A stretch of DNA of 64,000 bases from Paraplanobispora takensis (GCF_016863195.1 NZ_BOOK01000050.1:25661-89660), one strand, 5' to 3'. Shown: positions 6,701 through 15,801, numbered from the stretch's first letter. Notes: generated by a model not told the origin, from the sequence alone. Program-made: numbers and translations.

Positions 6701-8470
6701 ATGCCAGATCCCGTGCCGGGCCCGTCGCACGAGCGGGCGACACGCGAACACGGTGACCGCCTGCTCGTCTCCCTCGCGCGCGGTTCCCGGGCGCCGCTGG
6801 CGGTGGTCGCCGCCGCCTCCCTCGCCTCCTGCGCCGCCGTGCTGGTCCTGCCCGCCGTACTGGCCGCCGCGGTGGACGAGGCCCTCACCGGCCACGGACC
6901 GCCGACCGCCACGGTGTGCCTGATCCTGGTGCTGGCCCTCACGGCGTGCGCCGAGATCGCCGGCATGATGGCCGGGGCCGCCGCCACCGCCTCCGCCACG
7001 TCGTCCCTGCGGGTGCGGCTCACCGCCCACCTGCTCTCGCTCGACATCGCCGAGGCCCGCCGGTCACCGACCGGTGAGCTGGTCAACCGGCTGGTGAGCA
7101 ACACCGCGACCGCCGGACGCGTCCCGGTGACGCTGGTGGGCATCGCGACCGGACTGATCACCTCCGTCGGCGGCGTCGTCGCCCTGTTCGTGATCGACTG
7201 GCGGGTGGGGCTCACCTTCGTGGCCGGCGCCCCCGCCGCGGTCGCCCTCCTCCGCGTGTTCGTCGAGCGGGTCTCGGGCCTGTACGACGACTACCAGGGG
7301 GCGCAGGGCCGGTTGGCCGCCCGCCTGACCGACGCCCTGGCCGGCATCCGCACGGTGCGGGCCTCGGGCAGTGCCGAGCGTGAGATCACCCGGATCCTCG
7401 CCCCGCTGCCGGAGCTGTCCGGCTCCGGGCACGCCCTGTGGCGGGCGCAGGCCCGCAGCGTGTGGAAGATCGCCCTGCTGCTGCCGCTCATCGAGGTGGC
7501 GGTGCTCGGAGCCGCCGGGCTGGGCGTCGCCGACGGCCGCCTGGAGCCGGGGCAGCTGCTGGCCGCGGCCGGATACACCGCGCTGGGCCTGTCCTTCGTC
7601 GACCAGACCGACGCGCTGATGGCCCTGGCGCACTCCCGCTCGGCGGCCCGGCGGATCTGCGAGGTGCTCGGCCTGCCCGTTCCCTCCGCCGGCACCCGCC
7701 CGCCGGCCGAGGGCCCCGGTGCGCTCTCCTTCCGCGGTGTCACGGTGGTGCGGGAGAACACCGCACCGGTGGAGGACGTGGATCTGGAGGTCCCCGCCGG
7801 GTCGCTGACCGCCGTCGTGGGCCGCTCCGGCGCCGGTAAGAGCACACTGGCCCTGCTGGCCGGACGGTTGACGGATCCCGACCGGGGCGAGGTGCTGCTC
7901 GACGGACGCCCGCTGCGGGAGATCGACCCGGACGCGCTGCGCGGTGCCGTCGCCTACGCCTTCGAACGTCCGGTGCTGCTCGGCGGCGATCTGGCCGAGG
8001 CCGTCTCCTACGGCCTGCCCGCGGTCGACCGGGAGGCCGTCCGGGAGGCGGCGCGCGCCGCGCACGTCGACGACGTGATCGGCCGCCTCCCGGAGGGATA
8101 CGGCACCCCGGCCGACACCGCCCCGCTGTCCGGCGGCGAACTCCAGCGGCTGGGGCTGGCCCGCGCGCTGGTCCGGCGGGCGCGCCTGACCGTTCTCGAC
8201 GACGCCACCTCCGGCCTCGACACCGCCACGGAGGCCCAGGTCACCCGCACCCTGCTGGAGGGGATGCGCGGGCGCACCCGGCTGGTCATAGCCCACCGCG
8301 TCGCCACCGCCGCCCGCGCCGACCTGGTGGTCTGGATGGAGGACGGGCGGATACGGGCCCGCGGCACCCATCGCGGGCTCTGGCGGGACCCGGCCTACCG
8401 GGCCCTGTTCGCCGCCGCGGGCGAGGCGTCCCCGCAGGATCAGGAGGACCCGTGCCCGGCCCGTCCGTGA
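6701..8470 (+). CDS. ABC exporter half-transporter with degenerate Walker B (lanthipeptide export, subunit 1)
   Basis: 589 residues from ATG 6701 after GAGAGGGAGACG. An N-terminal transmembrane domain (about 20-310, hydrophobic helices such as LAVVAAASLASCAAVLVL) is fused to one ATPase domain. Walker A Lys380 (GRSGAGKS), signature LSGGE at 476-480 and H-loop His532 are intact. The Walker B ends Asp500-Asp501 (VLDDATS), so the usual catalytic Glu is Asp. That is typical of the non-hydrolysing partner in heterodimeric exporters. No C39 peptidase domain is present, so leader removal must be done elsewhere, consistent with the S9 protease. The stop overlaps the next gene, which encodes the likely partner. 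Confidence 0.9.
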   Translation: MPDPVPGPSHERATREHGDRLLVSLARGSRAPLAVVAAASLASCAAVLVLPAVLAAAVDEALTGHGPPTATVCLILVLALTACAEIAGMMAGAAATASATSSLRVRLTAHLLSLDIAEARRSPTGELVNRLVSNTATAGRVPVTLVGIATGLITSVGGVVALFVIDWRVGLTFVAGAPAAVALLRVFVERVSGLYDDYQGAQGRLAARLTDALAGIRTVRASGSAEREITRILAPLPELSGSGHALWRAQARSVWKIALLLPLIEVAVLGAAGLGVADGRLEPGQLLAAAGYTALGLSFVDQTDALMALAHSRSAARRICEVLGLPVPSAGTRPPAEGPGALSFRGVTVVRENTAPVEDVDLEVPAGSLTAVVGRSGAGKSTLALLAGRLTDPDRGEVLLDGRPLREIDPDALRGAVAYAFERPVLLGGDLAEAVSYGLPAVDREAVREAARAAHVDDVIGRLPEGYGTPADTAPLSGGELQRLGLARALVRRARLTVLDDATSGLDTATEAQVTRTLLEGMRGRTRLVIAHRVATAARADLVVWMEDGRIRARGTHRGLWRDPAYRALFAAAGEASPQDQEDPCPARP

Positions 8471-10398
8471 GACTCCCCCTGCCCGGACGGAGCGCCGCAC
8501 CCTCCACCGCCGCACCCCCCACTGCCGGCCCGGCGGGTGACGGCCCGGCGGGCGGAAGCGGGTGGCGGCTGCTGCCGGCGCTGCTGCGGCCCCGCCGCCG
8601 CCCGCTGGCCGCCGCCGCGGCCTGGTCCCTCGTCGAGGCGGTTCCGGCGTTGCTGTCCGGGCTGCTCCTCGCCGCTGCCCTCGACGGCGGCTTCCTCGCC
8701 GGGCGGCCGGGCGCCGGCCTGGCCTGGCTCGGCCTGCTCGGGTTCGCGATGCTCTTCAGAGCCGTGGCCATGCGGATGATGTTCCCCTGCCTGGCCGCGG
8801 TGGTCGAGCCGCTCCGCGACGACCTGGTCCGTGCGCTCGTCTCCGCCACCGTGACCCGGGCCGCCGGCGGGGCGGCGCCGGACCCCGCCGCCGCCACCCG
8901 CCTCACCGAGCAGGTGGAGACGGTGCGGAACCTGGTCTCCGCGCTCCTGCGAAGCGCCCGCACGCTGGGCATGTCGCTGGTGGCCGCGCTGGGCGGGCTG
9001 CTGATCCTGTCCCCCGTGGTCGCCGCCGCCGTCGCCGTGCCCGTCGCCGCGGCACTGGCCGTGTTCGCCAGGCTGATGCCCGTACTCCTGGCCCGTCAGC
9101 GCGCGCTCATCCTCGCCGACGAGGACCTCACCGCCCGGGCCACCCCGATCCTGGCGGGCCTGCGTGACATCGCCGCCTGCGGAGCGCGGGCGCAGGCGCA
9201 CGCCGCGGTGGAGTCCGCCGTCGCCGTCCAGGCGGCGGCCACCCGGGCGCTGGCCCGGGCGGGTGTGAGCCGGCGGCTCGTCGTCACGCTCGGCGCGCAC
9301 CTGCCGCTGGCGGGCCTGCTGATCGCCGCCCGGCCGCTGATCGAGGCGGGCCACCTCAGCCCCGGCGAGGTCGTCGGCGCGGCGGCCTACCTGGCGACCG
9401 GACTCGACCCGGCGATGCGCATGCTCGTCGGCGTCGTCGGCTCCTGGGGCGTGACCCTCACCGTCGTCCTGGGCAGGCTCGCCGAGACCGTCGCCGTCCC
9501 CGCCCGGATCCCGCCCGGACCGCCCTCCCCCAGCCCGGCCGCCCTCACCCCGGCCGCCCTCACTCCGGCCCGGAACGGAGCCGGTCGCCCGCTGCCGAGT
9601 CGCCCGCTGCCGGAGCGTCCGCTGTCCGGCCACCGGCTGGAGGTGGAGGGGCTGAGCTTCGCCTACGCCTCCCGGGCCGCGCCCGTGGTGCACGGCCTCG
9701 ACCTGACCGTCGCCGAAGGGGAGCACCTGGCCGTGGTCGGTCCCAGCGGCGTCGGCAAGTCCACGCTGTCCATGCTGCTGACCGGGCTTCAGCGCCCCAC
9801 CGGCGGCCGGATACGGCTCGGCGGCCTTGCGCTCGAGGCGATACCCGAGCACCTCCTGCGGACCGTGGTGGCGCTGGTGCCGCAGGAGGCCTACGTCTTC
9901 GCCGGGACGCTGGGCGAGAACCTCGCCTACCTGTGCCCGTCCGACCCGCGGACCGCGGACAGGCGGGTGCGGGAGGCGGTGGACGCCGTGGGCGCCCGCG
10001 CGCTCGTCGAACGACTGGGCGGGCTCGACGCCGTGATCGAGGAGCCGGCCGCGCTCTCGGCCGGGGAGAGGCAGCTCATCACCCTGGCCCGCGCCTACGC
10101 GTCCCCGGCGCGCGTCGTCGTCCTGGACGAGGCGACCTGCCACCTCGACCCCGCCGCCGAACTGCGCGCGGAGACGGCGTTCGCCGCCCGCGAGGGCACC
10201 CTCATCGTGATCGCCCACCGCATCAGCTCCGCCTGCAGGGCCGGCCGCGTCCTGGTGATGGACGGCGCGGACGCGCTCACCGGATCGCACCGTGAACTGC
10301 TGGCCCGCTCGCCCGTGTACGCCGGGCTGGTCGGCCACTGGCGGGACGACGACGCCGCGGGCGGGCCGTCGCCCCGTCAGGTCACAGCAGGGACTTGA
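8452..10398 (+). CDS. ABC exporter half-transporter with consensus ATP site (lanthipeptide export, subunit 2)
   Basis: 648 residues from GTG 8452, with AGGAGG at 8442-8447 inside the preceding gene, so the two overlap by 19 bases. A transmembrane domain (about 25-340) and an Ala/Pro-rich linker (about 350-385) precede the ATPase domain: Walker A Lys436 (GPSGVGKS), signature LSAGE at 535-539, Walker B Asp559-Glu560 (VLDEATC) and His589. The partner at 6701 has LSGGE and an Asp-Asp Walker B. The complementary pattern, one changed signature and one changed Walker B, is what heterodimeric type IV exporters with one degenerate site show. It probably exports the modified peptide and may confer self-protection. 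Its last 17 bases overlap the convergent oxidoreductase gene. Confidence 0.9.
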   Translation: MPGPSVRLPLPGRSAAPSTAAPPTAGPAGDGPAGGSGWRLLPALLRPRRRPLAAAAAWSLVEAVPALLSGLLLAAALDGGFLAGRPGAGLAWLGLLGFAMLFRAVAMRMMFPCLAAVVEPLRDDLVRALVSATVTRAAGGAAPDPAAATRLTEQVETVRNLVSALLRSARTLGMSLVAALGGLLILSPVVAAAVAVPVAAALAVFARLMPVLLARQRALILADEDLTARATPILAGLRDIAACGARAQAHAAVESAVAVQAAATRALARAGVSRRLVVTLGAHLPLAGLLIAARPLIEAGHLSPGEVVGAAAYLATGLDPAMRMLVGVVGSWGVTLTVVLGRLAETVAVPARIPPGPPSPSPAALTPAALTPARNGAGRPLPSRPLPERPLSGHRLEVEGLSFAYASRAAPVVHGLDLTVAEGEHLAVVGPSGVGKSTLSMLLTGLQRPTGGRIRLGGLALEAIPEHLLRTVVALVPQEAYVFAGTLGENLAYLCPSDPRTADRRVREAVDAVGARALVERLGGLDAVIEEPAALSAGERQLITLARAYASPARVVVLDEATCHLDPAAELRAETAFAAREGTLIVIAHRISSACRAGRVLVMDGADALTGSHRELLARSPVYAGLVGHWRDDDAAGGPSPRQVTAGT

Positions 10399-11278
10399 GG
10401 AAGTCCCTCGTGCGCTGGTCGCGGCCGAACTCGGAGGCGGCGAAGTCGGTGACGCCGGCCTTGGCGAGGGTCTCCAGCTGGGCGCCCACGGTGTCCTCGT
10501 CACCGATGAGGGCGACCTGGGCGGGGCCCTCCGCGCCCTCCTTGTCGAGCATGGCGCGGTAGGAGGGCAGGTGGCCGTAGACGGCGTAGACCTCGGCCGC
10601 GCGGGCGCGGGCGGCCTCGACGTCGTCGGTGACGCAGATCGGCAGGCCGCAGACGATCCTCGGCGCGGGCCGTCCCGCCGCGCGGGCCGCCTCGGTGACG
10701 GCGGGGGCCACGTGCTCGGTGACGGTCTTGGGGCCGGTCATCCAGAGCACGGTGCCGTCGGCGACCTCGCCGGCGAGCTTGAGCATGCGCGGGGCCAGCG
10801 CGGCGATGAGGACCGGCATGTCGCCCGTGCCCGGAGTGCTCAGGCCGATCTTCGCGGTGAGGGTCTCGCCCTCGAACGCCACGTTCTCCCCGCGCACCAG
10901 CGGGACCAGGACCGACAGGTACTCGCGCATGTGCCGGGCGGGCTTGTCGAAGCTGTAGCCGTACATGCCCTCGATGACGATCTGGTGCGAGAGCCCGATG
11001 CCGAGCGCCAGCCGCCCGCCGAGGGCGGTGTTGACCGTCAGCGCCTGCTGGGCGAGGACGGCCGGGTGGCGCGGGTAGGTCGGCACGACCGCGGTGCCGA
11101 GCTCGATGCCCGGCACCTGGCTGCCCGCCACGGCGAGCGCGGTCAGGGCGTCGAGGCCGAAGATGTTGGAGACCCATGCCGAGGGGAAGCCTTCGTCGGC
11201 GGTGCGGGCGATCCTGTCCCGCAGTTTGCCGAGCGCCTCGGGGCCCTGGGGCTCGTCGAGGTACAGTCCGATTCGCAT
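10382..11278 (-). CDS. LLM-class F420-dependent oxidoreductase
   Basis: 298 residues from ATG 11278 with GGAG ten bases upstream. The sequence follows the luciferase-like TIM-barrel pattern: MRIGLYLDE at the start, then 'IELGTAVVPTYPRHPAVLAQQ', 'GGRLALGIGLSHQ', 'PVLIAALAPRML' and a C-terminal 'TLAKAGVTDFAAS'. Such proteins use reduced F420 (less often FMN) to reduce small molecules or oxidise alcohols; the substrate cannot be read from sequence. It is transcribed towards the lanthipeptide exporter and overlaps its 3' end, so it is probably not part of that operon, although F420/FMN reductases do tailor some ribosomal peptides. Confidence 0.9.
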   Translation of the reverse strand: MRIGLYLDEPQGPEALGKLRDRIARTADEGFPSAWVSNIFGLDALTALAVAGSQVPGIELGTAVVPTYPRHPAVLAQQALTVNTALGGRLALGIGLSHQIVIEGMYGYSFDKPARHMREYLSVLVPLVRGENVAFEGETLTAKIGLSTPGTGDMPVLIAALAPRMLKLAGEVADGTVLWMTGPKTVTEHVAPAVTEAARAAGRPAPRIVCGLPICVTDDVEAARARAAEVYAVYGHLPSYRAMLDKEGAEGPAQVALIGDEDTVGAQLETLAKAGVTDFAASEFGRDQRTRDFLKSLL

Positions 11279-11383
11279 CGCTACCGAACTCCATTCTGGT
11301 CGTTCGGGCCAGTCTAGAACTTCCTTCGGCCCGGTCGAAGCGGCGCCTCGCGTTCATACCCCACGGCCGCGCCCACCGAGGTT

Positions 11384-13495
11384 CTAGCGGCGGATCGTCC
11401 CGCGCAGCGGCAGGTCCCGCGAGGAGGCCCCGACGCGCACGGTGTACCCGCCGGACACCGTCGTCCACCTGCCGCCGCGCCAGATCCGGAACGCCCTGGC
11501 CGGGAGGCGGAAGGTGACCGTGGCCGACTCCCCCGGCGCGAGCCGTACCTTGGCGAACCCGCGCAGCTGCCGCGGCGGCTCCGCGGCGCCGCGGGGGAAC
11601 TGCAGATAGAGCTGGGGTACGGCGACGCCCGCCCGTTTCCCGGTGTTGCGCACCGTGGCCCGGACCGTGGTCCCGGAGACCGACAGCCCCCGGTAGGAGA
11701 ACGTGGTGTAGGACAGCCCGTGCCCGAAGGGGAACAGCGGCTCGATGCCGGCCGCGTCGAAGTGCCGGTAGCCCACGCGCAGCCCCTCGCTGTAGACCTG
11801 CCGCAGGCCCACCCCGGGGAACTGCCGGCGGGTGTTCGCCGGATAGTCGGACGCGCGCCCGGCGACGGTCATCGGCAGGCGCCCGCCGGGGTCGGCGTCG
11901 CCGAACAGCACGGCGGCCAGCGCGTTGCCCAGCTCCTGGCCGCCGAGGAAGGAGGAGACCACGGCCTTCGTCCTCCCGGCCCAGGGCATGAGGACCTGGG
12001 CGGGGCTGGTGAGCACGACCACGGTGTCCGGGTTGGCGGCGGCGACGGTCTCGATCAGCCTGTCCATGTTCCCGGGCAGCCGCAGACTCCTGCGGTCCTC
12101 GCCCTCCTCGGTGACCAGCCCCACGACGACCACGGCGACGTCGGCCTCGCGCGCGGCGTCGGCGGCGGCCCGCAGCCCGGCCTCCCCCTCGCCGTCCCCC
12201 GGCGTGTAGGTCACCTCGCCGCCGGCCCGCCCCCTGATGCCCTCGTACGGCGTGACCACGTACGGCGGCAGCACCCGCCCCGACCCCGCCGAGGTGATCC
12301 GGACGTCGTCGTGGGCGGCGGTCCCGATGACGGCGATGCCGCCGGTGTCCTCCCGCAGCGGGAGGAGACCGCCCCGGTTCTTCAGCAGCGTGGTGCCGGA
12401 GACCGCGATCTCGCGGGCCAGGGCGGTGTGCGCCGAGGTGCGGACGTTCCGGCCCGGCGTGCCGTACCTCGTCTCGAAGAGCCCGTCGGCGATCATCGGC
12501 GTGAGCACCCGGCGGGCCATGTCGTCCAGCCGGGCCTCGGGGAAGGTCCCCGCGGCCAGCCCCACCCTGAGGTTGGCGGAGAACAGCGGGTCGTCGGGCA
12601 TGGCCTGGTCGAGCCCGGCGCGCGCGGCCTTCTGCCCGCTCCGGGTGGCCAGCCAGTCGGACATGACCCAGCCGTCGAAGCCCATGGACCTCTTCAGGTC
12701 GTCGGTGAGCGTCTTGCGGTTCTCGCAGGCGAACGCGCCGTTGACCCGGTTGTAGGCGCACATGACCGCCCCGGCCCCGGCCTCGACGGCGGCCTCGAAC
12801 GGCGGATAGTAGATCTCCCGCAGCGTGCGCTCGTCGATGACCGCGTTCACGAGCATGCGGTCGGTCTCCTGGTTGTTGCCGACGTAGTGCTTGACGGTGG
12901 GGATGACGTTGCGGCTGCGGATGCCCCTGACCTCCTGGGCGGCCAGTTCCCCGGTGAGGTACGGATCCTCCCCGAAGCTCTCCCAGACCCGGCCCGACTG
13001 GGGCACCCGCAGGATGTCCACGGCGGGCGCGAGGTGCACGTTGATCCCCTTGCCCCGGGCCTCCGCGCCGAGGGCGGCGCCGAACCGGCGGGCGAGGGCG
13101 GGGTCCCAGGTGGCGGCCAGGGTGATGGGCGCGGGGAAGGCGGTCACGCCCTTGACGTCGCTGACGCCGTGCGGGCCGTCGTGCAGGCGCAGCTCCGGGA
13201 TCCCCAGCCTCGGGACGCCCTTCACCCGGCCCCGCGGGACCAGCGCCAGGCCGTGGCCGCGCACCATGTTCAGCTTCTCGTCCGTCGTCATCTCGTCGAG
13301 GAGGAGTTCCACCCGCTCGGCGACGGGCTTGCTCCCGTCGAGCCAGGGCCGCCGGTCCCGCCCGTCCGTCCCCGCCGCGGCCGGCCCGGTGGCCGCGGCG
13401 CCGGTCGCCGGGAGCGGGGAGGCCGGGAACAGGACCGCGAGCAGCGCGGCGAGGAGACCGGCGGCCCCGGTGGCGGAACGTCTCAGGCTCGGCAC
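11384..13495 (-). CDS. Secreted glycoside hydrolase family 3 (beta-glucosidase type)
   Basis: 703 residues from GTG 13495, chosen because an Arg-containing N-terminus and hydrophobic core (AAGLLAALLAVLF) then give a signal peptide; the frame stays open upstream to 13639. The GH3 barrel carries the nucleophile Asp280 (VMSDWLA). The (alpha/beta)6 domain follows (TTLLKNRGGLLPL, VVVLTSPAQVLMPW). A fibronectin-III-like end (VRNTGKRAGVAVPQLYLQ) closes it. The expected role is release of glucose, xylose or similar sugars from oligosaccharides outside the cell. It is divergent from a GH13 enzyme across about 220 bases, so the two may share sugar-responsive control. Confidence 0.92.
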   Translation of the reverse strand: MPSLRRSATGAAGLLAALLAVLFPASPLPATGAAATGPAAAGTDGRDRRPWLDGSKPVAERVELLLDEMTTDEKLNMVRGHGLALVPRGRVKGVPRLGIPELRLHDGPHGVSDVKGVTAFPAPITLAATWDPALARRFGAALGAEARGKGINVHLAPAVDILRVPQSGRVWESFGEDPYLTGELAAQEVRGIRSRNVIPTVKHYVGNNQETDRMLVNAVIDERTLREIYYPPFEAAVEAGAGAVMCAYNRVNGAFACENRKTLTDDLKRSMGFDGWVMSDWLATRSGQKAARAGLDQAMPDDPLFSANLRVGLAAGTFPEARLDDMARRVLTPMIADGLFETRYGTPGRNVRTSAHTALAREIAVSGTTLLKNRGGLLPLREDTGGIAVIGTAAHDDVRITSAGSGRVLPPYVVTPYEGIRGRAGGEVTYTPGDGEGEAGLRAAADAAREADVAVVVVGLVTEEGEDRRSLRLPGNMDRLIETVAAANPDTVVVLTSPAQVLMPWAGRTKAVVSSFLGGQELGNALAAVLFGDADPGGRLPMTVAGRASDYPANTRRQFPGVGLRQVYSEGLRVGYRHFDAAGIEPLFPFGHGLSYTTFSYRGLSVSGTTVRATVRNTGKRAGVAVPQLYLQFPRGAAEPPRQLRGFAKVRLAPGESATVTFRLPARAFRIWRGGRWTTVSGGYTVRVGASSRDLPLRGTIRR

Positions 13496-13564
13496 GGGCG
13501 CCCCCTGGAGTGTCACGGCGGTGGGAGCCGATCCTGGCCCCGCCCGCCGCCCGTGATCTATGGC

Positions 13565-13587
13565 CTCCCGCCACAACACGGCGGGAG
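13565..13587. promoter_or_regulatory. Inverted repeat in the GH3/GH13 divergent promoter region
   Basis: CTCCCGCC (13565-13572) and GGCGGGAG (13580-13587) are exact 8-bp arms with loop ACAACAC. This is a candidate operator or leader stem-loop for the divergent glycosidase genes. No regulator gene is adjacent. Confidence 0.35.
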
Positions 13588-13717
13588 CGATGTGGCATGT
13601 GATACGAGAAACACGACATGGCGGTTTCCGGTACGCCATTCATGGGAGAACCCGATGGACCGGAAAACACCGGGAGCCGACCGTCTCCCCTCGGGGACCG
13701 CCCGCGAAGGAGCGACT

Positions 13718-15055
13718 GTGGCGTCATGGGCCGACCACGCGATCTGGTGGCAGGTGTACCCGCTGGGGTTCACCGGTGCCGAGGCCGCCGCCCTCCCGGC
13801 CGACGAGCCGGTACGGCACCGCCTGCGGCACCTGGAGAACTGGCTGGACTACGCCGTCGAGCTGGGCTGCTCCGGCCTGCAGCTGGGCCCGATCTTCGCC
13901 TCGGAGACCCACGGGTACGACACCGTCGACCACTTCAGGATCGACTCCCGCCTCGGGGACGACGCCGACTTCGACCGTTTCGTCGCCGCCGCCCGCGACC
14001 GGGGCCTGCACGTGCTCCTGGACGGGGTGTTCAACCACGTCGCCCGGGGCTTCCCGGTGTTCGGGCGGGCGGAGGCCGACCCGCGCGCCGCCGCCTGGTT
14101 CCGCCGCTCCCCGACCGGCGCGGAGACCGGCGGGGACACCGGCGGGGACACCGGCGGGGACTACGACACCTTCGAGGGGCACCGTCATCTGGTGGCCCTG
14201 AACCACGACGAGCCCGCCGTACTCGACCACGTCGTACGCGTCATGGACCACTGGCTCGGCCGGGGCGTGTCGGGATGGCGGCTCGACGCCGCCTACGCCG
14301 TACCGCCGCAGTTCTGGCGCCGGGCCCTGGAGCGGGTCCGCCCGCGCCACCCCGGCGCCTGGTTCGCCGGTGAGGTGCTGCACGGTGACTACGCCGAGTA
14401 CGTCAGTGCGAGCGGGCTGGACTCGGTCACCCAGTACGAGCTGTGGAAGGCGATCTGGAGCTCGCTCAACGACGGCAACTTCTACGAGCTCGCCTGGGCC
14501 CTGGAGCGGCACAACGGGTTCCTGAAGACCTTCGCGCCGCTGACCTTCGCCGGCAACCACGACGTGACCAGGCTGGCCAGCCGTCTGACCGACGAGCGCC
14601 ACCTCGGCCACGCCCTGGCCGTGCTGTTCACCGTGGGGGGCGTGCCCAGCGTCTACTACGGCGACGAGCAGGCCTACCGGGGGATCAAGGAGGAGCGCGC
14701 GGGCGGCGACGACGCGGTGCGCCCGGCCTTCCCCGGCTCCCCCGCCGAGCTGCCCGCGGCCGGCCGGCCCGTCCACGGGCTGCACCGGCGGCTGATCGGG
14801 CTGCGCCGGCGCCACCCGTGGCTGGTGCGGGCCCGCACCAGCGCCCGGAACCTGGACAACACGACCGTCGCCCTGCTCTCCGCCGACCCCGACCACCCCG
14901 GCGAGGAGCTCCTGACGCTGCTCAACGCGGGCGACCGGCCCCACCGCTTCCCGGCCGGGAGCACCGGCCGGGCCGTACTGGAGTCCTCCGGCGGGACCAC
15001 CGCGGACCCGTACCTCGTCCCGGCCCACGGCTGGCGGATCCTGGGCGGCGGTTGA
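13718..15055 (+). CDS. GH13 alpha-amylase-family enzyme
   Basis: 445 residues. GTG 13718 is chosen because AAGGAG ends five bases before it and the family start (WADHAIWWQVYPLGF) follows at once; ATG 13655 is possible. The catalytic TIM barrel has the nucleophile Asp190 (GWRLDAA), acid/base Glu219 (FAGEVLHGD) and His281-Asp282 (GNHDVTR). No signal peptide is seen, so it is intracellular and probably acts on imported maltooligosaccharides or trehalose-like sugars; specificity is not determinable. A short GGDT repeat (three 12-bp units around 14126-14161) lies in a surface loop. A terminator hairpin follows the stop. Confidence 0.9.
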   Translation: MASWADHAIWWQVYPLGFTGAEAAALPADEPVRHRLRHLENWLDYAVELGCSGLQLGPIFASETHGYDTVDHFRIDSRLGDDADFDRFVAAARDRGLHVLLDGVFNHVARGFPVFGRAEADPRAAAWFRRSPTGAETGGDTGGDTGGDYDTFEGHRHLVALNHDEPAVLDHVVRVMDHWLGRGVSGWRLDAAYAVPPQFWRRALERVRPRHPGAWFAGEVLHGDYAEYVSASGLDSVTQYELWKAIWSSLNDGNFYELAWALERHNGFLKTFAPLTFAGNHDVTRLASRLTDERHLGHALAVLFTVGGVPSVYYGDEQAYRGIKEERAGGDDAVRPAFPGSPAELPAAGRPVHGLHRRLIGLRRRHPWLVRARTSARNLDNTTVALLSADPDHPGEELLTLLNAGDRPHRFPAGSTGRAVLESSGGTTADPYLVPAHGWRILGGG

Positions 15056-15056
15056 T

Positions 15057-15080
15057 CCCCGGCCCGAGCGGGGGCCGGGG
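15057..15080. terminator. Bidirectional terminator hairpin
   Basis: CCCCGGCCC (15057-15065) and GGGCCGGGG (15072-15080) pair exactly. The hairpin lies between the GH13 stop and the 3' end of the opposing pseudogene, serving both. Confidence 0.65.
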
Positions 15081-15334
15081 TCATCGCCCGCGTGAACCGG
15101 CCGCGCGGGGGCGGATCTCCACCGTCCTGTCCGGGTCGATCGGATGCCCGCCCGCGGGCAGCCCGGCGGTGAGCTGGCGGAGCAGGTCCAGCTCGTCGGC
15201 GACCATCCACACGGCGCTCACCAGGCCGTCCTCCACGGTGAGCACGTCGATCAGCGGAAGGCCGCCTCGGCGGCCGCGGGGTCGGCGGGCGGTGCCTGCC
15301 ACAGCTCCAGGAGTCGATCGGTGAGAGAGGACAT
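15081..15334 (-). pseudogene. NTF2/SnoaL-like protein remnant with internal deletion and frameshift
   Basis: Reading from ATG 15334, the frame gives MSSLTDRLLELWQAPP...AAEAAFR and stops at 15251-15253. The adjacent frame then continues with LIDVLTVEDGLVSAVWMVADELDLLRQL and ends at 15081. These match the N- and C-terminal ends of SnoaL/nuclear-transport-factor-2-like proteins of about 130 residues. The middle (roughly 50-70 residues, most of the beta-sheet pocket) is absent and the two ends are out of frame at about 15251-15262. The simplest reading is an internal deletion that killed the gene. A sequencing error alone would not restore the missing middle. Confidence 0.6.
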
Positions 15335-15552
15335 GCCCCGAGTGTCATCCGGCGGCGGGTCCGCCACCATGGAGCCCTGCACAGCGGCAACCGGTAAAAA
15401 ATCCTGGACGGCCGGGCGGGCGCGACGGACCCGTACTTCTCCACAGAGCGCTCTCACCCGTATTTGTACGAGGACGGGCCGGGGCCGGGAGGCGATGCTG
15501 AGGGTGTTCGACGGCCAGCATCCGTACCCGAGACGAACCCCCGAGGCCTGTC

Positions 15553-15801
15553 ATGTGCCAGCACGAACCCCACTGTCCCCCGGCCGACGCGTCCGACCGC
15601 GAGGCCGCGCGCCCCGTCGCCTTCCGCCCCGAGCAGGGCTGGACCCTGCTGTGCAACGGCGTCGTGCTGTTCGAGGACACCGGCGCCCTGCTGCCCGACG
15701 GCCGCGCCGTCGCGCCGCACCGGCCCGTGCCGGCTCCCCGCCGGCCCGCCTCCCACCGCGCGCCGCGCTCCTCCCGCCGCTGCCTGGCCCCGGCCGCCTG
15801 A
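15553..15801 (+). CDS. DUF5999 family small protein
   Basis: 82 residues from ATG 15553. The sequence MCQHEPHCP...DREAARPVAF...EQGWTLLCNGVVLFEDTGALLPDGR...APHRP matches the DUF5999 family, small proteins common in Streptomyces and relatives and of unknown function. Three Cys (2, 8 and 34), with His4 and His7 close to the first two, could bind metal. Beyond the conserved part, the tail is Arg/Ala/Pro-rich and probably disordered. The 218-base region upstream holds no other gene; it includes an AT-richer patch near 15440-15470 that may be the promoter. Confidence 0.85.
   Translation: MCQHEPHCPPADASDREAARPVAFRPEQGWTLLCNGVVLFEDTGALLPDGRAVAPHRPVPAPRRPASHRAPRSSRRCLAPAA

Noticed and set aside
11720..13717. 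Apparent 660-residue N-terminal extension of the GH13 enzyme
   Set aside because: It is antisense to the GH3 gene and has no conserved domain; the GH13 start with a good ribosome site is at 13718.
10500..13727. 1075-codon open frame on the minus strand over the LLM and GH3 genes
   Set aside because: Composition is Arg/Gly/Pro-rich without domain motifs, and it lies out of frame with well-supported LLM and GH3 proteins; a high-GC shadow.
14126..14161. Three 12-bp GGDT-encoding repeats in the GH13 gene
   Set aside because: Short loop repeat in a GC-rich gene with no sign of functional consequence.
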